This document shows positions 46,696 through 56,351 of a stretch of DNA of 64,000 nt, piece after piece (within the stretch, counting starts at the first letter, position 1; every line of letters starts with the position of its first letter). Source of the stretch: VAZQ01 sp963756715 (GTDB taxonomy: Bacteria > Pseudomonadota > Alphaproteobacteria > Rhizobiales > Xanthobacteraceae); assembly GCA_963756715.1 (NCBI GenBank), contig CAVWOV010000033.1, positions 7,141 to 71,140 of the forward strand, written 5' to 3'. Below the pieces are notes generated by a model. The model worked only from the letters and a program-made list of their open reading frames with translations, was not told the origin of the DNA and did not search any database. Both the position numbers and the translations under genes were made by a program.

Positions 46696-48661
46696 TAATA
46701 GCGCGCATAGGTCAGGAAGAAGAGATTGACGCAATGCTGGGCCAGCGTCGCACCGGCGATGAGACGCAGCCAGGGGTCAGACCGTCCCCATCCGGCGACA
46801 CGCACCAGCACGGCGATCGCCGCGAGATGCAGCGGCGCCATGACGATGAATTCGGACGGACCCGCAAGCCAGTCGCCGAGCTGGCGCAGCATTTGCGTGA
46901 CGTGCTCGCCGGTGAAATCGAACCGCAGCAGTTCGGCGAACGCCGCCGCATAGGCCGACGGCGGCATCGATTGCGCGAGCGCGCTGGTGGTGGTGAACAG
47001 CACGAACACGCCGCCGTAGACCCAGTTGTGCAGCGCCATTCCGAACACCGGGAGGAAACCGGCGCACATGCCGGCGAGACGGCGGACTTGCAGCTGCCAC
47101 AGCGCCGCAAGGCCCGCTCCGCCCAGCAAGATGCCGGCGGCGGGCGCGAGGTTCGGCCGCACGAACAGCGCCAGTGCAAACAACGCCCCGGCACCGCACG
47201 CCGGCCCGAAGCGGTCCCGCGAATTTCGATCGTACGGTTCAGCGCCGCGGGGACCGATCAGAAGAAGCAGGCCCGCGATAAAGCTCACATAGGCTGCCGG
47301 GTCGCCGAAGCCGCGCGCCGCCCACTTGATGTAAAGCACCAGGCTTGAGCCGAACAGCACGCCGACCGGTATCGCCGTGAAGGTCAGCGCGAGCGCCAGC
47401 GCCCAGCGCGACGGCAGGAAGCGGCGGAACAGCGCAAATACCAAAATCGGCAGGAACATCATCAGCGCGACATAACCGAGATAGCTTTCGCCGAAGATCA
47501 CGTGCTCGAACGCGCGCAGGTAGCGCGTGCCGGGCGTGAAATAGAACACGCTCTCCTCGCCGCGCAGCGCGCCGCGAATATCGCCCGCCATGAGGTGCTG
47601 GAGCATCCCCCGCGCATAGCCATCGTAGACCAGGCCATCGTCGCCGGAATCGAACGGCCGCACGCCGCCGATGAAGCTCGGATCGTTCAGGAACGCGACG
47701 ACCAGCGTGAGCACGATGAAGGTGAACGGCAGCAGCGTACGGCGCAGCCGCCAGACCGCGAGCAGCCATACCACCGCGGCGGCGCCGATCAGCGGCACGG
47801 CCGCCGCCGCGATCTGCCAGGTCCGCACTTTGGCAGTTGGATCGAGCCGCATGGCAAGCGGCGGATCGTTGCGGATCGCCACGCCGAAGATGCGCCGGCC
47901 GATATCGCCGGGCGTCAGCGTCCGGCACGCCATCGTGGGGTGACGGAGCGTGGCGAACTCACCGCCGCTGTCTTCCCACAGCACTTCGCCGCGCCAGCAC
48001 AGCGCGCTGCCGGCGAAGGCCGCCGGAAAGCGGTACATCACGAACCAGGGCATCTCCAGACGCCATTGGTGCAGCAGCGCCGAGATGCGGCGGTCGCGCG
48101 TGGCGCGCGCGACATCGCTGGTGCGCGAATTCCAATTGTAGCGAACCTCGTTGATGAACCCGAGGCGGAGCCAGACCGGATCGGAGAAATCGATCCCCGA
48201 TGACGCGCCGCGAATAGGCCGGATGACCGAAAATGCCGTCAGCCGAAAATGCGAAGGTGCGGTCGGGCAAGCCCATACCGCGCCAGCAGCCGAAGATGGC
48301 GGGATCGCAACGGCGGTCCGGCGGATAGCGGGCATCGAACTCGTCCGCCATGATGCGGAACACCGCAGGCGGCAGCCCGGCTTCGAGCGCGCCGCCGAGG
48401 TCCCTTCACCACAAAGACGTTGTGGCCCTCCTCGATGCGCGGCACCGGCAGCAAGATCTGCGCGAGGAGACATAGTCCGGCCACGGCCAGCGCGCCGAGC
48501 CAGCGCATGCGGTTCGCGGTTACCGTGCCGGCGAACACCAGCACGGCCGCAACCACCAGCAGTGCAAAGCGGGGCAGATCGTTGAGCGGAAGCCCGAGTG
48601 CCGCGAGCACAACCAGCAGGGCCGCGAGCTTCATCCAAGGCTGCGGGCGGGCGGCGTTCAA
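46482..48661 (-). pseudogene. Large multi-pass membrane protein (glycosyltransferase-C-like), two frameshifts
   Basis: The product can be followed in three frames. The N-terminal part (MKLAALLVVLAALGLPLNDL, from about 48661) is joined at about 48405 to FRIMADEFDARYPPDRRCDP, and at about 48200–48220 to the long third frame (DFSDPVWLRLGFINEVRYNW onward). Total length is about 726 residues with about ten membrane segments and large periplasmic loops, like GT-C glycosyltransferases or O-antigen-type membrane enzymes. No catalytic motif is secure, so this is only a structural resemblance. The gene ends inside the convergent NUDIX frame. Confidence 0.6.
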
Positions 48662-48774
48662 TGGCGCGTTGTTCGCTGGCTGGATTGCGTTTAATTCAGA
48701 CGGTAACGCCTCGCAGCGGTGTTGTCGAACCGGCGATCTCGACTATTCTGACCGCCTTCATAGAAGGGGCCGGC

Positions 48775-49431
48775 ATGCATCCCGTGCTTTCGCTTTACGA
48801 AGACATTCTGGCGGATGGCGCCACGCTGGCGCTGCCGGCGCACGCCCGGATGATCTTCCTGGTGCATGGATCGGTGACGATCGCGGACCGCACGATCGCG
48901 GACGGCGAAACCTGGCACGGCGAGGGCGCGGTCACGCTGCTGGCCGGGTCGGCAGGCGCGTGCTGCTGGCGCTTCGAACTGACGGACGGCGAAGCACCGC
49001 AGAACGCATCGCCACAAACCGGCGTCGAGACCCGCAAGAAGATCGCCGCACCGCTCGCCACCCTGCCGGCCGGCGAACTGCTGATCCGCGGTGACAGCGT
49101 CGCGTTCCCGCCCGGCGGCTGCGCCTTCCTGCACCGCCATCAAGGGCCGGGCATCCGCTGCCTGATCGAAGGCGGCATCCGCATCGACACCCACGGCCGC
49201 TCCACGTCCTACGGGCCGGGCGGCGCCTGGTATGAGAGCGGCCCTGACGCGGTGTTTGCCCAGGCCGCGGCGGATCGTCCGAGCCGCTTCATCCGGGTGA
49301 TGATCCTGCCGCGTGCGCTGATCGGAAAGAGTTCGATCGAACTGCTCAACGAGGCCGACAAGGCCAAGCCGCGTTCGCAGCAGTACAAGATCTTCGCTGA
49401 CGCACCGATCGCATTCCGGCTGCCCACCTGA
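48775..49431 (+). CDS. Cupin-domain protein
   Basis: A 218-residue protein from ATG 48775 with AAGGGG upstream. The second half holds a cupin-like block: VAFPPGGCAFLHRHQGPGIR, LIEGGIRIDTHG and GGAWYESGPDAVF, with the His-x-His pair HRH as metal ligands. The first half (ARMIFLVHGSVTIADRTIAD) looks like a weak second beta-barrel, so this is probably a bicupin. The substrate is unknown. It is 33 bp before the exported esterase gene on the same strand. Confidence 0.75.
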   Translation: MHPVLSLYEDILADGATLALPAHARMIFLVHGSVTIADRTIADGETWHGEGAVTLLAGSAGACCWRFELTDGEAPQNASPQTGVETRKKIAAPLATLPAGELLIRGDSVAFPPGGCAFLHRHQGPGIRCLIEGGIRIDTHGRSTSYGPGGAWYESGPDAVFAQAAADRPSRFIRVMILPRALIGKSSIELLNEADKAKPRSQQYKIFADAPIAFRLPT

Positions 49432-49464
49432 ACCGAAATCGAGAAACGACTGGAGGACCCGTCC

Positions 49465-50272
49465 ATGCCAAATCAGAAATCCACCACCCGACGGACTGTG
49501 CTGGCCGCAGCCGCAACGCTTGGAGCGGCCGCCGCGATCGCGGATCACGCGCAAGCGCAGACCGAGGCGAGAACCTTCGTGCTGGTGCACGGCTCCTGGC
49601 ACGGCGGCTGGTGCTGGCGGCGAGTGGCAGACCGGCTCGAGAAGCGCGGGCACAAGGTCTACACGCCCACGCTCACAGGTCTGGGCGAGCGCGTCCATCT
49701 GCTGACGCCTGCGGTCGATCTCGACACCCACATCACGGACGTGACGAACCTGATCAAGTTCGAGGACCTGAAGGACGTCGTGCTGGTCGGGCACTCCTAT
49801 GCAGGGCTGCATCATCTCGGGCGTCGCCGAGCAGGTCCTGCCATCGATCGCATCGATCGTCTTCATCGACGCCTTCCTGCCAGTGAACGGCGAGCGCATG
49901 CTTGACCTGACCCCGGCGAATTTGCGGGCGGCAGCCCTTGAGGCGCAGGCGAAGGGTGAAGCATCGCGCCCGATCGTTCCGGCGGCGGCGTTTCGCGTCA
50001 ACGAGAAGGACCGCGACTGGGTCAATTCAAAGCTGACGCCGCAGCCGCTCGGCCCGACCTTTACGCCCAACAAGTTCACCGGCGCGCGCGACAAGGTGGC
50101 GAAGAAGACCTACATCCGGGCCGTCGATTATCCGCAACCGGCGTTCGACAAGTGGCTCGCTCAATGCAAGGCGGACCCGACATGGCAGGCGTTCGGAATC
50201 GAGAAATGCGGTCACGACATCATGGTCGATAAGCCCGACGAACTGACCGAAGTTCTGATTGGCGCAGCCTGA
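49465..50272 (+). pseudogene. Tat-exported alpha/beta hydrolase (esterase), one frameshift
   Basis: The N-terminus TRRTVLAAAATLGAAAAIAD is a twin-arginine-type signal. The mature part has FVLVHGSWHGGWCWRRVADR (oxyanion region) and VVLVGHSYAG (nucleophile Ser in GHSYAG). Immediately after this, at about 49803–49808, the frame shifts and continues CIISGVAEQVLPSIASIVFI to the C-terminal FGIEKCGHDIMVDKP with the catalytic His. One extra base in GCAGGGCTGC explains the shift. About 269 residues in all. It resembles plant MES/EstC-like carboxylesterases. Confidence 0.82.
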
Positions 50273-50388
50273 CGGTTCGGTCCCGGGCTCCGGCTTCCAA
50301 GTCCGGCTGGCCCACGTGGCGGCCGGCCTTTCGGGCTTCACAATCGGCCGCTATGCACGGCGCGGTCGCGTGTCCCGGCTGGGCTCTC

Positions 50389-51443
50389 ATGCGTACGTAT
50401 GAACGTTTTCTTGTCGCCCTTACGCTGGTGTCCTGGTGCGCTTCGGGCGCCGCTGGACAAACGCCGCCGGACGCGCCCGAAAGAGCGGCGCCATCGCCGG
50501 TCGAGCCGGGAGCGCTGCCGCAGCCATCGACCGCCGATCCGGAACCGCAACCGGATACATCCGGCGACGAAGCACCGGAATCAGACGCCACCGTCGAGAA
50601 GGAGCCAGCCGCCGCCGCGAGAGGGGAAGGCGCCGGCGCCCGATCCGCGCGAGTCGATGTGCCTGCTGATCGAAGTCGGCGGCGCGGGCCCACGATCTGC
50701 CGCTGGAGTTCTTCGCCCGCGTGATCTGGCAGGAGAGCCGCTTCCAGGCCAATGCGGTCGGTCCGGTCACCCGCAGCGGCGCCCGCGCGCAGGGGATCGC
50801 GCAGTTCATGCCCGGCACCGCCGCCGAGCGCCGGCTGCTCGATCCGTTCGATCCGGTGCAGGCGCTGCCGAAATCAGCCGAATTCCTGCGTGAGTTGCGT
50901 GAACAGTTCGGCAATCTCGGCCTCGCGGCCGCCGCCTACAATGCCGGGCCACAGCGCGTGCGCGGCTGGATGTCAGGATCGCGGACACTGCCCGGCGAAA
51001 CCCGCCGCTACGTGCTGGCGATCACCGGCACACCGGTCGACGATTGGGCGAAGGGCGCGAAAGGCGAACCCGGCCAGCCGGGGCAGCCGAATTGCCGGCA
51101 GTTGATGGCGCTGTTGCGGCGCGCGCCGAACCCGTTCGTCGAAAAGCTGCAGGAGCGGATCAATCTGGTGGCCGCCAGCCCCTGGGGCATCCAGCTCAGC
51201 GCCGGCTTCTCGCGCGACCGCGCGCTCTCGTCCTATGCGACCATGGCGAAGCGCTATGGCGAGGTGCTGGAAGGACGCGATCCGAGCATATTGAGCTCCG
51301 TCCTGCGTAGCCGCGGCACCCGGCCGTTCTATCAAGTGCGGGTCGGCGCGCAGACCCGCGCCGACGCCAACACGCTTTGCACCAAAATCCAGCGTGCCGG
51401 CGGTGCCTGCCTGGTGCTGCGCAACAAGGGCGTGGCGAATTGA
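50389..51443 (+). pseudogene. Lytic transglycosylase with SLT and SPOR-like domains, frameshifted
   Basis: A signal peptide (from ATG 50389, TYERFLVALTLVSWCASGAA) and a Pro/Glu-rich linker lead into an SLT domain. The catalytic Glu is in VIWQESRFQANAVGPVTRSG and is followed by AQGIAQFMPGTAAERRL and GLAAAAYNAGPQRV. The C-terminus (RPFYQVRVGAQTRADANTLC) is SPOR-like and may bind denuded septal glycan. Frame changes occur at about 50625 and 50688; one base each would repair them. The enzyme would cut glycan strands in the periplasm. As such genes are usually intact, sequence error is likely. Confidence 0.85.
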
Positions 51444-51494
51444 ATGTGCGCCGCGAGCGGCGCGTAGACGCTAACTCTATGCCCCAAAAAGCGA

Positions 51495-51521
51495 AAACCC
51501 CGCCGGGGGGAGGCGGGGTTT
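51495..51521 (+). terminator. Terminator after the lytic transglycosylase gene
   Basis: AAACCCCGCC and GGCGGGGTTT form a perfect 10-bp stem with a GGGGGGA loop, 51 bp after the transglycosylase stop. The A/T ends of the stem give a short 3' TTT, as in intrinsic terminators of GC-rich bacteria. A second small hairpin (GGATTGT ... ACAATCC) follows at about 51533–51557. Confidence 0.7.
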
Positions 51522-51686
51522 CCAGAGGGGTCGGATTGTCGGGGGGACAACAATCCGTGGGGGTTGATAGCTATTAGACGCGCGAGAACCGAAAAGGTTC
51601 AACGGTCGGCAAATTTTCTTTTACCTTAAATTGCTCGGCTTTGTTCTCGTTTTGGTCCTTGAGCATTCGCTGCTTACCACGATTGT

Positions 51687-52097
51687 TCAGCGGCCGGCGT
51701 CGAATGCCGCGGTGATATGCTGGGGCATGCGGCCGGGCGCCACCAGCATGGCGTCGAACCGGATGTCCCGGACGCGATCGTCGGCGTGCTGGGCAAGCCA
51801 GACTTCGGCCGCCGCGACGATCCGGGCGCGTTGTCGTTCAGTGACCGACCAGGCGGCGTCATCGAGCCGTTCGCGCGCTTTCACCTCGACGAACACCAGG
51901 AGGCCGCGGCGGCGGGCGACAATATCGATCTCCCCGACCGGGCTCTTCCAGCGCCGGGCCAGAATGCGGAACCCCTTCGCGACCAGCAGGGCGGCGGCCC
52001 GGCTTTCCGCCGAAATCCCGGTGCGAAACGCCACCTGGCGCGCCGGGCTGGGGCCTCGACCGCCGACGGGGCTTGGTCGCGGCCGCTCATTCGCCAT
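51687..52097 (-). CDS. yraN: YraN family (UPF0102) endonuclease-like protein
   Basis: A 136-residue PD-(D/E)xK-fold protein. The catalytic-type residues lie in SPVGEIDIVARRRGLLVFVE and VEVKARERLDDA. The N-terminus (about 25 residues) is basic and low in structure. YraN proteins resemble Holliday-junction resolvases but their substrate is not established. It is downstream of rsmI on the same strand, the usual order; the 164-bp gap between them is filled by the double-hairpin repeat. In relatives gshB would follow but here it does not. Confidence 0.9.
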   Translation of the reverse strand: MANERPRPSPVGGRGPSPARQVAFRTGISAESRAAALLVAKGFRILARRWKSPVGEIDIVARRRGLLVFVEVKARERLDDAAWSVTERQRARIVAAAEVWLAQHADDRVRDIRFDAMLVAPGRMPQHITAAFDAGR

Positions 52098-52113
52098 GCC
52101 GGCGGTCCTTCGC

Positions 52114-52279
52114 CTAGTGTCCCGGTTCCGACGCTTGTATCCCTTTCCGAGAGCGCGTTTACAAGCGTCGGAACCAAAGGGACACTAGCAACTCTATGAT
52201 TCTGGTGCGGCTTTGGATTTGACGTTCCTACAAAGGACTCGCGGCAACGCTGGTAGGAACGTCAAGTCCGCCGCACCAG
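52114..52279. repeat. Bipartite double-hairpin repeat, copy A
   Basis: Two long hairpins separated by a 13-nt linker. Hairpin 1: CTAGTGTCCC pairs with GGGACACTAG (52114–52123 / 52179–52188), an AAA bulge (52176–52178), then GGTTCCGACGCTTGT pairs with its complement (52124–52138 / 52161–52175) around a 22-nt loop. Hairpin 2: CTGGTGCGGC with GCCGCACCAG (52202–52211 / 52270–52279), a TTT bulge (52212–52214), then a 17-bp inner stem with one T·G pair (52215–52231 / 52253–52269) and a 21-nt loop containing GGACTCGCGGC. The right arm includes the rsmI stop codon. The same architecture recurs at 56352. Confidence 0.85.
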
Positions 52280-53200
52280 CGCAAGCGCGCGCTGATAAAC
52301 CTCGCGCCGCGGATGGCCGGTGGCGGCGGCGATTTCCGCGACGGCCTCCTTCACGGAGACGCGCTCGAGCGCATTGCGCAACAGGGTATCGAGTTCGGCG
52401 GCACCGATGTTGTCCGCATCCCGGTCGGGTGGGCCGACCACGATGACGATCTCGCCGCGCGGCTCCGCCGCCGTTGCGTAGTCACGGGCGAGCGTCGCGA
52501 GGTCGCCGCGGCGGACCTCCTCGTACAGCTTGGTGAGTTCGCGGCAGATCGCGGCCTCGCGCGGGCCAAGCCCGGCGGCGAGGTCGGCGAGCGCGGCCGC
52601 AAGGCGCGGCCCGGTCTCGAACAGCACGAGCGTCACCGGAATGCGGCTCAACTCGGCGATGCGGGCGCGCCGCTGCCCCTCTTTTCCCGGCAGAAATCCC
52701 TCGAACAGGAAGCGATCGGTCGGCAGTCCGGCAACCGTGAGGGCGGCGAGCACCGCGGATGCGCCGGGCGCCGCCGTAATGCCGTAGCCCGAAGCCTGTG
52801 CTTCGCGCACCAGCTTGAATCCCGGGTCGGAGACCAGCGGCGTGCCGGCATCCGACACCAGCGCGACGGCCGCACCCGCGGCAAGGCGGGCGAGCAGCTT
52901 CGGGCGCGCCTCGGCGGCGTTGTGATCGTGGTAGGGCATGAGCGGCGCGGCAATCCCATAGTGATTGAGAAGCTTGCCGGTCACCCGTGTGTCCTCGCAG
53001 GCGATCAGGTCGGCCGCCGCCAGCACCTCGAGCGCCCGCACGGTGATGTCGCGTAAATTGCCGATCGGCGTGGCGACCAGGTAGAGGCCGCCGGCCAGCG
53101 CTGGTGCCGTGACCGACTGGCCCTGCAGCAGGTAGCTCCCGCGGGTGGCGCGGTCGCGGCTGGTCGGGGGAGTTGGCCCCTCGGAGGCAGGCTGGCGCAT
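52262..53200 (-). CDS. rsmI: 16S rRNA (cytidine1402-2'-O)-methyltransferase
   Basis: RsmI 2'-O-methylates C1402 in the decoding centre. The 312-residue product has a 36-residue variable N-terminus, then the tetrapyrrole-methylase fold: GGLYLVATPIGNLRDITVRA, CEDTRVTGKLLNHYGI, LVSDAGTPLVSDPGFKLV and APGASAVLAAL. Start ATG 53200 has no good ribosome site; it lies 8 bp from a half-copy of the hairpin repeat. The gene is divergent from lpoA and upstream of yraN, as in relatives. Confidence 0.95.
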   Translation of the reverse strand: MRQPASEGPTPPTSRDRATRGSYLLQGQSVTAPALAGGLYLVATPIGNLRDITVRALEVLAAADLIACEDTRVTGKLLNHYGIAAPLMPYHDHNAAEARPKLLARLAAGAAVALVSDAGTPLVSDPGFKLVREAQASGYGITAAPGASAVLAALTVAGLPTDRFLFEGFLPGKEGQRRARIAELSRIPVTLVLFETGPRLAAALADLAAGLGPREAAICRELTKLYEEVRRGDLATLARDYATAAEPRGEIVIVVGPPDRDADNIGAAELDTLLRNALERVSVKEAVAEIAAATGHPRREVYQRALALVRRT

Positions 53201-53207
53201 CGGGGCA

Positions 53208-53237
53208 CTCTAACATTCGCATCCCGTTTCGGCGGGC
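53208..53237. repeat. Half-copy of the double-hairpin repeat
   Basis: CTCTAACATTCGCATCCCGT and the following TTCGGCGGGC match the left arm and loop of hairpin 1 of the 56352 copy (TTCTAACATTCGCACCCC, TTTTCGGCGGGC) with few changes. The matching right arm (TGCGAATGTTAGA) is absent; the sequence runs on into unrelated DNA. It is therefore a truncated relic, just upstream of rsmI. Confidence 0.65.
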
Positions 53238-53415
53238 TCTTTCTGCCGGCGGCGAGGTGTGGCGAGCGAAGGCCAAATCCGCTCTCCTGCCGGTCGCCGC
53301 GCCCCCTCGTCACGGGCCGAAGAATTCGCCATACTTATCATCCAGTTAATGGGCGACAATGCAGGACGGCTGTTGTAGAATGAGGACGGCGTTGGGCTGT
53401 GGTGGAGACGCCTTG

Positions 53416-54625
53416 ATGTATCGAGCATTGCAGGCGTGGCGTTCCGCGCGCGCGGTTCGCGCTGCGCCGTGGGCTGGATTTGTTGTCGCCGCTTTTCTGC
53501 TTGGCGGCTGCGGAGGCAATGTCTCGTTCGAAAACATCTTCGGCAACCAGCCCGCCGCACCGGCTCAGCCGGGCACCAATATCGGGACCGGTCAAGTCAA
53601 AGTCGGATTGATCCTGCCACTGTCGGCGGTCGGGAATGCGTCGGTCGCCGCGCAGTCGATGCGCAATGCCGCCGAAATGGCGCTGGCGGAATTCAGCAAT
53701 CCCGACATCCAGCTCCTCGTCAAGGATGACGGTGGCAGCGCGGCCGGTGCACAACAAGCCGCGCAGCAGGCGCTCGACGAGGGCGCCGAGATCATCCTGG
53801 GTCCGCTCTTCGCGCTGACGGTGGGTCCGGTCGGCCAGGTGGCGCGTGCGCGCAAGGTCCCGGTCATTGCATTCTCGACCGATGCCAATGTCGCTTCACG
53901 CGGCGTCTATCTGTTGAGCTTCCTGCCGGAATCCGACGTTGATCGGATCATCGGCTACGCCGCCGGCCAGGGCAAACGCTCGTTCGCGGCGCTGGTGCCC
54001 GACAATGCCTACGGCACGGTGGCGGAAGCGGCGTTCAAGCAGGCGGTCGCGCGCCGCAACGGCCGCGTCATTGCGCTGGAACGCTATCCGCTCGACCGTA
54101 GCTCGCATGGAGGGACCTGCGCGGACCGTCGCGCAGGCGGCGGCGCGCGCCGATGCGATCTTTATTCCGGACGGCGCCGATGCGGTCACCTCGGTGGTGC
54201 GAACCTTGATCGCCAGCGGTCTCGATACCAAGAAGGTGCAACTGCTCGGCACCGGCTTGTGGGAGGACGCGCAGATATTCTCCAATCCGCAGCTCGACGG
54301 CGCCTGGTATGCCGGCCCCGATTCCGCTGGCTTCCGCGCTTTCTCGGCCCGCTACCGCACCCGCTACGGCCAGGATCCGGTGCGCACTGCTTCGCTCGCT
54401 TATGACGCCGTCGCGCTCATCGCGGCGCTCACCAAGACGCAAGGCAAGCAGCGCTTCTCCGAGGAAATCCTGACCAACTCCTCGGGCTTCACCGGGATCG
54501 ACGGGCTGTTCCGCTTCCGTCCCGACGGCACCAACCAGCGCGGCCTCTCGGTGATGCGGGTCACTCCGACCGGCGGCCAGGTGATCAGCCCGCCGCCCAA
54601 GGCGTTTGGCGGTTCGGCCACCTGA
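53416..54625 (+). pseudogene. LpoA-like penicillin-binding protein activator, one frameshift
   Basis: An exported lipoprotein (lipobox LGGC; signal from ATG 53416, MYRALQAWRSARAVRA) with a periplasmic type I solute-binding fold: VKVGLILPLSAVGNASVAAQ, GPLFALTVGPVGQVARARKV, then LLGTGLWEDAQIFSNPQLDG. Homologues stimulate class A penicillin-binding proteins. The frame shifts at about 54105, where removing one T from AGCTCGCATG restores YPLDRS–RMEGPARTVAQ. Joined length is about 403 residues, normal for the family. It is divergent from rsmI in the conserved arrangement. The single indel in such a conserved gene points to sequence error. Confidence 0.85.
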
Positions 54626-54712
54626 CGTGGAGAATGTCACGCCGGCCCCGATGTGCCAAAGCATGATGATTTTAAATCGCAGCCAGTTGCCAGAATTGGC
54701 GTGTATGCACCA

Positions 54713-54821
54713 CTCCCCTTAAAAAGGGGAGGGTGGGAGGGGATCGGTTTACTGGCGCAAGATTTGATCCCCTCCCGGAGCGCTTTGGCGCTCCGACCGT
54801 CCCGCTTTTCAAGGGGAGGTG
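54713..54821. repeat. REP-like palindromic cluster
   Basis: Two hairpins lie close together. CTCCCCTT-AAA-AAGGGGAG spans 54713–54731. CGGAGCGC with GCGCTCCG spans 54776–54795 and sits inside a wider pair CCCCTCCC ... GGGGAGG. The composition (CTCCCCTT...AAGGGGAGGGTGGGAGGGG) is a familiar intergenic repeat of rhizobial genomes. It fills the 317-bp gap between lpoA and the GST gene, which holds no supportable ORF. Confidence 0.65.
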
Positions 54822-54942
54822 ACCGCGTGCACGGCAGTTAGCGTGAGTCAACACGCGAACTCATCCTGCTCCAGGGTCAGGATCCATGTAAACGAACTGA
54901 ACAAACTTGGATGACGACTTCGAGCCTCAGAACGGAACTCGA

Positions 54943-55596
54943 TCAGCCGGCCGGAGCCTTGCCGGTGTTAACCACCGCTTGAGCATCGAAAGCCCGCTTG
55001 TAGGCGGGCCGCGCCTCGCCGCGCGCGACATACGCGGCCAGGTTCGGATATTCGTCCAGAATGCCCGACGATTTCAGCCTGAGCAGCACCGACACCATCA
55101 GCAAGTCGCCCGCGCTGAACGCACCATCGAGCCAGTCGGCATCGCCCAGACGAGCAGAAAGTTGGTCCAGCCGGTTACGGATGCGATCCTCGACCAGAGG
55201 CAGGCGCTCCTGACTCCAGGGCTTATCGCCCTCCAGGAGTTTGGCGGTGGTAAGTTCGAGGATCGGCGGCTCCACCGTGTTGAGAGCGGCAAACATCCAT
55301 GTGATCGCGCGCGCCCGCGCATCGGCATCGTCCGGCAGCAGGCCCGCATGGCGCTCGGCGATATGGAAGACGATTGATCCTGTCTCGAACAGGGCGAGAT
55401 CGCCCTCCTCATAGGTCGGAATCTGACCGAAGGGATGAAGCGCCAGATGCGCGGGCTCCTTCATCGCACGAAACGAAACAAGCCGAACCTCGTAGGATTG
55501 GCCCACTTCTTCAAGCGCCCAGCGAACACGCGTATCGCGCGCCAGTCCCTTGCCGCCATCGGGTGACCGTTCAAAGGCGGTAATCGTGATGGTCAT
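54943..55596 (-). CDS. Glutathione S-transferase family protein
   Basis: A 217-residue GST. The N-terminal thioredoxin-like domain starts MTITITAFERSPDGGKGLAR and includes EVRLVSFRAMKEPAHLALHP, IPTYEEGDLALFETGSIVFH (cis-Pro and the ESxAI-type glutathione site as ETGSI). The helical C-terminal domain has FSAGDLLMVSVLLRL. ATG 55596 has AGGAGGAG eight bases upstream. Substrate unknown; the family conjugates or reduces electrophiles in the cytoplasm. Confidence 0.9.
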   Translation of the reverse strand: MTITITAFERSPDGGKGLARDTRVRWALEEVGQSYEVRLVSFRAMKEPAHLALHPFGQIPTYEEGDLALFETGSIVFHIAERHAGLLPDDADARARAITWMFAALNTVEPPILELTTAKLLEGDKPWSQERLPLVEDRIRNRLDQLSARLGDADWLDGAFSAGDLLMVSVLLRLKSSGILDEYPNLAAYVARGEARPAYKRAFDAQAVVNTGKAPAG

Positions 55597-55748
55597 CGTG
55601 AGGCTCCTCCTTCGCCAAAATCATCGGCTGCGGGGCCGGTAAGCTGTCAAAACAAGTTCACCGAGATTGGAGACGAACCCGGTCCATGTCTGGCTTGTCC
55701 GAAAGCGGACCTGACGCGTCGGCGCAGTCCGTCGGGCGGGTTGCGTGA

Positions 55749-56279
55749 TTAAGCAGGAACGTACGTCAATCTCATCGCGTCCTCGCCGATCAGATCGCTG
55801 GCCACAAGGCGGAGCGGCGGCCGGGGGCCGGCGAAGAATGGCTTGCCGCGACCAAGCACGACGGGGCGGAAGTAGAGTCGATACTCATCGATAAGACCGG
55901 GGTCGGTCAGGCTTCGTGCCAGGTCCGGTCCGCCAACTGCAATCTCCCCAACGAGTTCGGCCTTCAGCCCACGTATCACCGCCTCGATGTCACCCGCGAC
56001 AAGTGTGGCGTTGGGGCCGACCGACTTCAGCGAGCGCGACACGACCCACTTCGGTTGGCTTCGCCACGCCGCCGCGAAGTCGCGTTCATCCGCGCCCCAC
56101 TCAGGATGGTCCTCGTCCCAATAGCGCATGACCTCGTACAAGCGGCGGCCGTACACACTGCCGGCCAGGCCGCGCACGTGCTCTATCCAGTGACGAAAGA
56201 GCGCGGGACCTGGCGCAAATTCCTGATGGTCGACATAGCCGTCCAGGGACTGGTTCATTCCGAAGACGAGCCTAGCCAT
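55749..56279 (-). CDS. Dihydrofolate reductase-like (RibD C-terminal domain) protein
   Basis: A 176-residue reductase-fold protein: MARLVFGMNQSLDGYVDHQE, VYGRRLYEVMRYWDED, AELVGEIAVGGPDLARSLTD and DEYRLYFRPVVLGRGKPFF are the successive motifs of the RibD_C/YwjB-YyaP group, which binds NADPH. The physiological substrate of this group is unknown. It lies downstream of hemW on the same strand, separated by the second double-hairpin repeat. Confidence 0.9.
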   Translation of the reverse strand: MARLVFGMNQSLDGYVDHQEFAPGPALFRHWIEHVRGLAGSVYGRRLYEVMRYWDEDHPEWGADERDFAAAWRSQPKWVVSRSLKSVGPNATLVAGDIEAVIRGLKAELVGEIAVGGPDLARSLTDPGLIDEYRLYFRPVVLGRGKPFFAGPRPPLRLVASDLIGEDAMRLTYVPA

Positions 56280-56351
56280 GCTGCAAAATCTCCACCCCGG
56301 GTTCTTCAGAATAGCATGCGCGATTATGCAGAGAGGTTGGCCGCAAACTGG

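Noticed and set aside
52114..52279. Double hairpin as an integron attC site or a plain Rho-independent terminator
   Set aside because: There is no GTTRRRY/RYYYAAC core and no integrase; the stems lack T-runs and are far longer than a terminator, and the same plan recurs elsewhere.
54713..54821. Hairpins after lpoA as a transcription terminator
   Set aside because: They match the recurrent CTCCCCTT/AAGGGGAG intergenic repeat type and start about 90 bp after the stop without a T-run.
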